In this document: piece after piece, positions 62,925 through 64,000 of the stretch | Position numbering within the stretch: position 1 is the stretch's first letter | Layout: each line of letters opens with the position of its first letter | Assembly: GCF_018283455.1 (NCBI RefSeq) | Contig: NZ_JAAMTH010000001.1 | Span: forward strand, 3,391,501 to 3,455,500 | Direction of reading: 5' to 3' | From: Planococcus sp. MSAK28401 | GTDB lineage: Bacteria; Bacillota; Bacilli; Bacillales_A; Planococcaceae | Length of the DNA stretch: 64,000 nt | The notes under the pieces: model-generated | Seen by the model: only the letters and a program-made list of their open reading frames with translations | What the model was told of the DNA's origin: nothing | Database searches by the model: none | Program-made: the position numbers and the translations under genes

Positions 62925-62939
62925 TTAGAATTATACTAA
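62925..62939. promoter_or_regulatory. PerR-like box 2 upstream of katG
   Basis: TTAGAATTATACTAA fits TTATAATNATTATAA with three differences and includes the likely -10 (TATAAT on the minus strand, 62930-62935). Confidence 0.65.
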
Positions 62940-63148
62940 ACTAGAGATCACCTGAACAGCAAAATGAATTAAAATACACACAATTTTTTTGTGCGCTGCC
63001 CCAGCGCCAAAAGAGCTGAGCAAATTTTCTCACGACTCTCGCATTCCAATCTAAAAATTGATGTTTCATTCATATCTTTTATTCTGCAACTCTAATAAAC
63101 AAATATACCTCTCAGCTGCTCTTTCGAGAACTTCACATCGAATGTTTA

Positions 63149-63610
63149 TTAGACAACTTTATCCTTCAATTGATCGCTGCCAATCCCGCCAACGACCATC
63201 AATACCAGTGGCAGGAAATTCGACAGCATTCTAGAGATGCCCTCCAGAACGAGAAAATTCGTGCCGAAGAAATAATTCGAGGCGATGAGGACAATCTTCA
63301 CCAGCAGCAATAAGACACCCAACATGAAAATACTGTCGAAAAAGACTTTCCACTTCGGATGGGCCAATTTTTTGCTGTCTTGAATCACTTTGTCCTTCAA
63401 TTCATCATCACTCCTTAATAGTTCATCGATCGTCACCCCGAATAAATCACTCAAATCGATGATGACTTCAATGCTCGGATAATTTTTGCCGGTCTCCCAT
63501 TTGGAAACCGATTGGCGGCTTACGTGAAGTTTCTCCGCGAGCTCTGCCTGCGACCACCCCTTTTTCTCCCGTTCGTTTTTTAGCCTTTCGCTGAACATCA
63601 TGAGCTTCAT
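63149..63610 (-). CDS. XRE-family regulator with C-terminal membrane helices
   Basis: A 153-residue protein: an HTH_3 domain at residues 6-60 (SERLKNEREKKGWSQAELAEKLHVSRQSVSKWETGKNYPS in order) and two membrane segments (about 90-112 and 125-145). Membrane-tethered regulators of this type in Bacillales often respond to envelope or toxin signals. The ATG at 63610 follows AAGGAAAGG. Target genes are not evident; the 317 bp between it and katG hold no other gene. Confidence 0.85.
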   Translation of the reverse strand: MKLMMFSERLKNEREKKGWSQAELAEKLHVSRQSVSKWETGKNYPSIEVIIDLSDLFGVTIDELLRSDDELKDKVIQDSKKLAHPKWKVFFDSIFMLGVLLLLVKIVLIASNYFFGTNFLVLEGISRMLSNFLPLVLMVVGGIGSDQLKDKVV

Positions 63611-63763
63611 CGCCTTTCCTTATAATTTCAGTATCAAGCCTGTCGCCGGGAAAAGTAAAGCTAGTTCTAGGCGCACTAAGGCGCAACCTAAGCGGGCAGC
63701 CCTTAAATATCAACTGTTTTCTTATATTAATGTGCATGATTTATCTACTATATTAACTCACGA

Positions 63764-63798
63764 CAAAAAGAGAGACTGAGCTTTCCTCAATCTCTTGT
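63764..63798 (-). terminator. Terminator of the kdpD-like gene
   Basis: On the minus strand AGAGATTGAG pairs with CTCAGTCTCT, followed by a CTTTTTT tract. Confidence 0.8.
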
Positions 63799-63830
63799 AG
63801 ATCTCCTATTCTATTTTTACAAAATAGAAA

Positions 63831-64000
63831 TTAACTGCGTCTGTTATCTGCCACTATATGAATGTCGATATTTGATGTTTTTCTCATGATGGCATTAACT
63901 ATAGACCCTTTTTTGACTTCCTCCCACCTGGTCCTAGCCGACTGCCCCAACAATATTTGAGTGATGAAATATTTATTTGCTATGTCGATAATAATCGCTT
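63831..64000 (-). CDS. kdpD: KdpD-type protein, C-terminal end (Usp domain), partial
   Basis: The last 55 residues of a gene that enters from the right edge. YFITQILLGQSARTRWEEVKKG and SIVNAIMRK followed by IDIHIVADNRRS match the end of the universal-stress domain of KdpD, the potassium sensor. It stops directly after this domain, so no histidine-kinase part follows: this is the short KdpD form found in some Bacillales. kdpABC should lie beyond the window. A terminator follows. Not present in my reading of predicted full genes because only the end is visible. Confidence 0.75.
   Translation of the reverse strand, partial: AIIIDIANKYFITQILLGQSARTRWEEVKKGSIVNAIMRKTSNIDIHIVADNRRS

Overview
The window looks like chromosomal DNA of a low-to-mid GC Gram-positive bacterium of the Bacillales, most like Planococcaceae (Planococcus or a close relative). 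Signs are strong AGGAGG-type ribosome sites, GTG and TTG starts, lipobox lipoproteins, sigma-A promoters, and a Bacillus-like set of regulators inferred from their boxes (Fur, Zur, PerR, PhoP). A perfect and a near-perfect parS site and one exact Noc-type palindrome suggest the origin-proximal part of the chromosome. Most genes lie on the minus strand. This assignment is inference from gene content; no 16S rRNA is present.

Layout: 1-5.3 kb (minus): 5' part of panB behind an attenuator-like leader, an acetyltransferase operon with a methyltransferase-HIT fusion, a PH-like membrane protein and three tandem DUF4181-like membrane proteins. 5.5-10.6 kb (plus): a dicarboxylate/amino acid symporter, an IsdG-type heme monooxygenase, a diguanylate cyclase, dispersed repeat copy 1 and an MFS transporter. 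10.7-16.2 kb: cupin, then a divergent Fur-box locus with a ferredoxin-NADP reductase on one side and a siderophore ABC importer on the other. 16.2-24.4 kb: NhaC, a DHFR-like protein, MgtE, DUF4395, repeat copy 2, proBA and an HAAS-type membrane protein. 24.5-33 kb: an alkaline phosphatase-lipoprotein pair with a four-hexamer Pho box, repeat copy 3, an RND pump with a divergent TetR regulator, a branched-chain aminotransferase and a Nudix hydrolase. 33-41.3 kb: PgeF/YlmD, a SWIM-SNF2 helicase, SRPBCC and SDR proteins, an intact IS3-family element inserted in the SDR terminator, a candidate small RNA and an ECF S component. 41.4-52.4 kb: Mqo, 3-methyladenine glycosylase, small membrane proteins, then a Nik/Opp-type ABC importer with a MATE exporter behind Zur-like boxes. 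52.5-64 kb: an orphan Fur-box siderophore-binding lipoprotein, an M42 aminopeptidase with a peptide-binding protein, a YxjI-like protein, DUF4256, a second diguanylate cyclase, KatG behind PerR-like boxes, an XRE regulator and the end of a KdpD-type gene.

Much of the window concerns metal and phosphate economy: iron (two binding proteins, one permease set, heme degradation, a reductase), a probable zinc or metallophore importer/exporter pair, phosphate scavenging and peroxide defence. The most unusual features are a roughly 230 bp dispersed repeat bracketed in two of three cases by near-identical terminator hairpins, a candidate small RNA gene with its own promoter and terminator, the Zur-like-box ABC/MATE operon, and the methyltransferase-HIT fusion.
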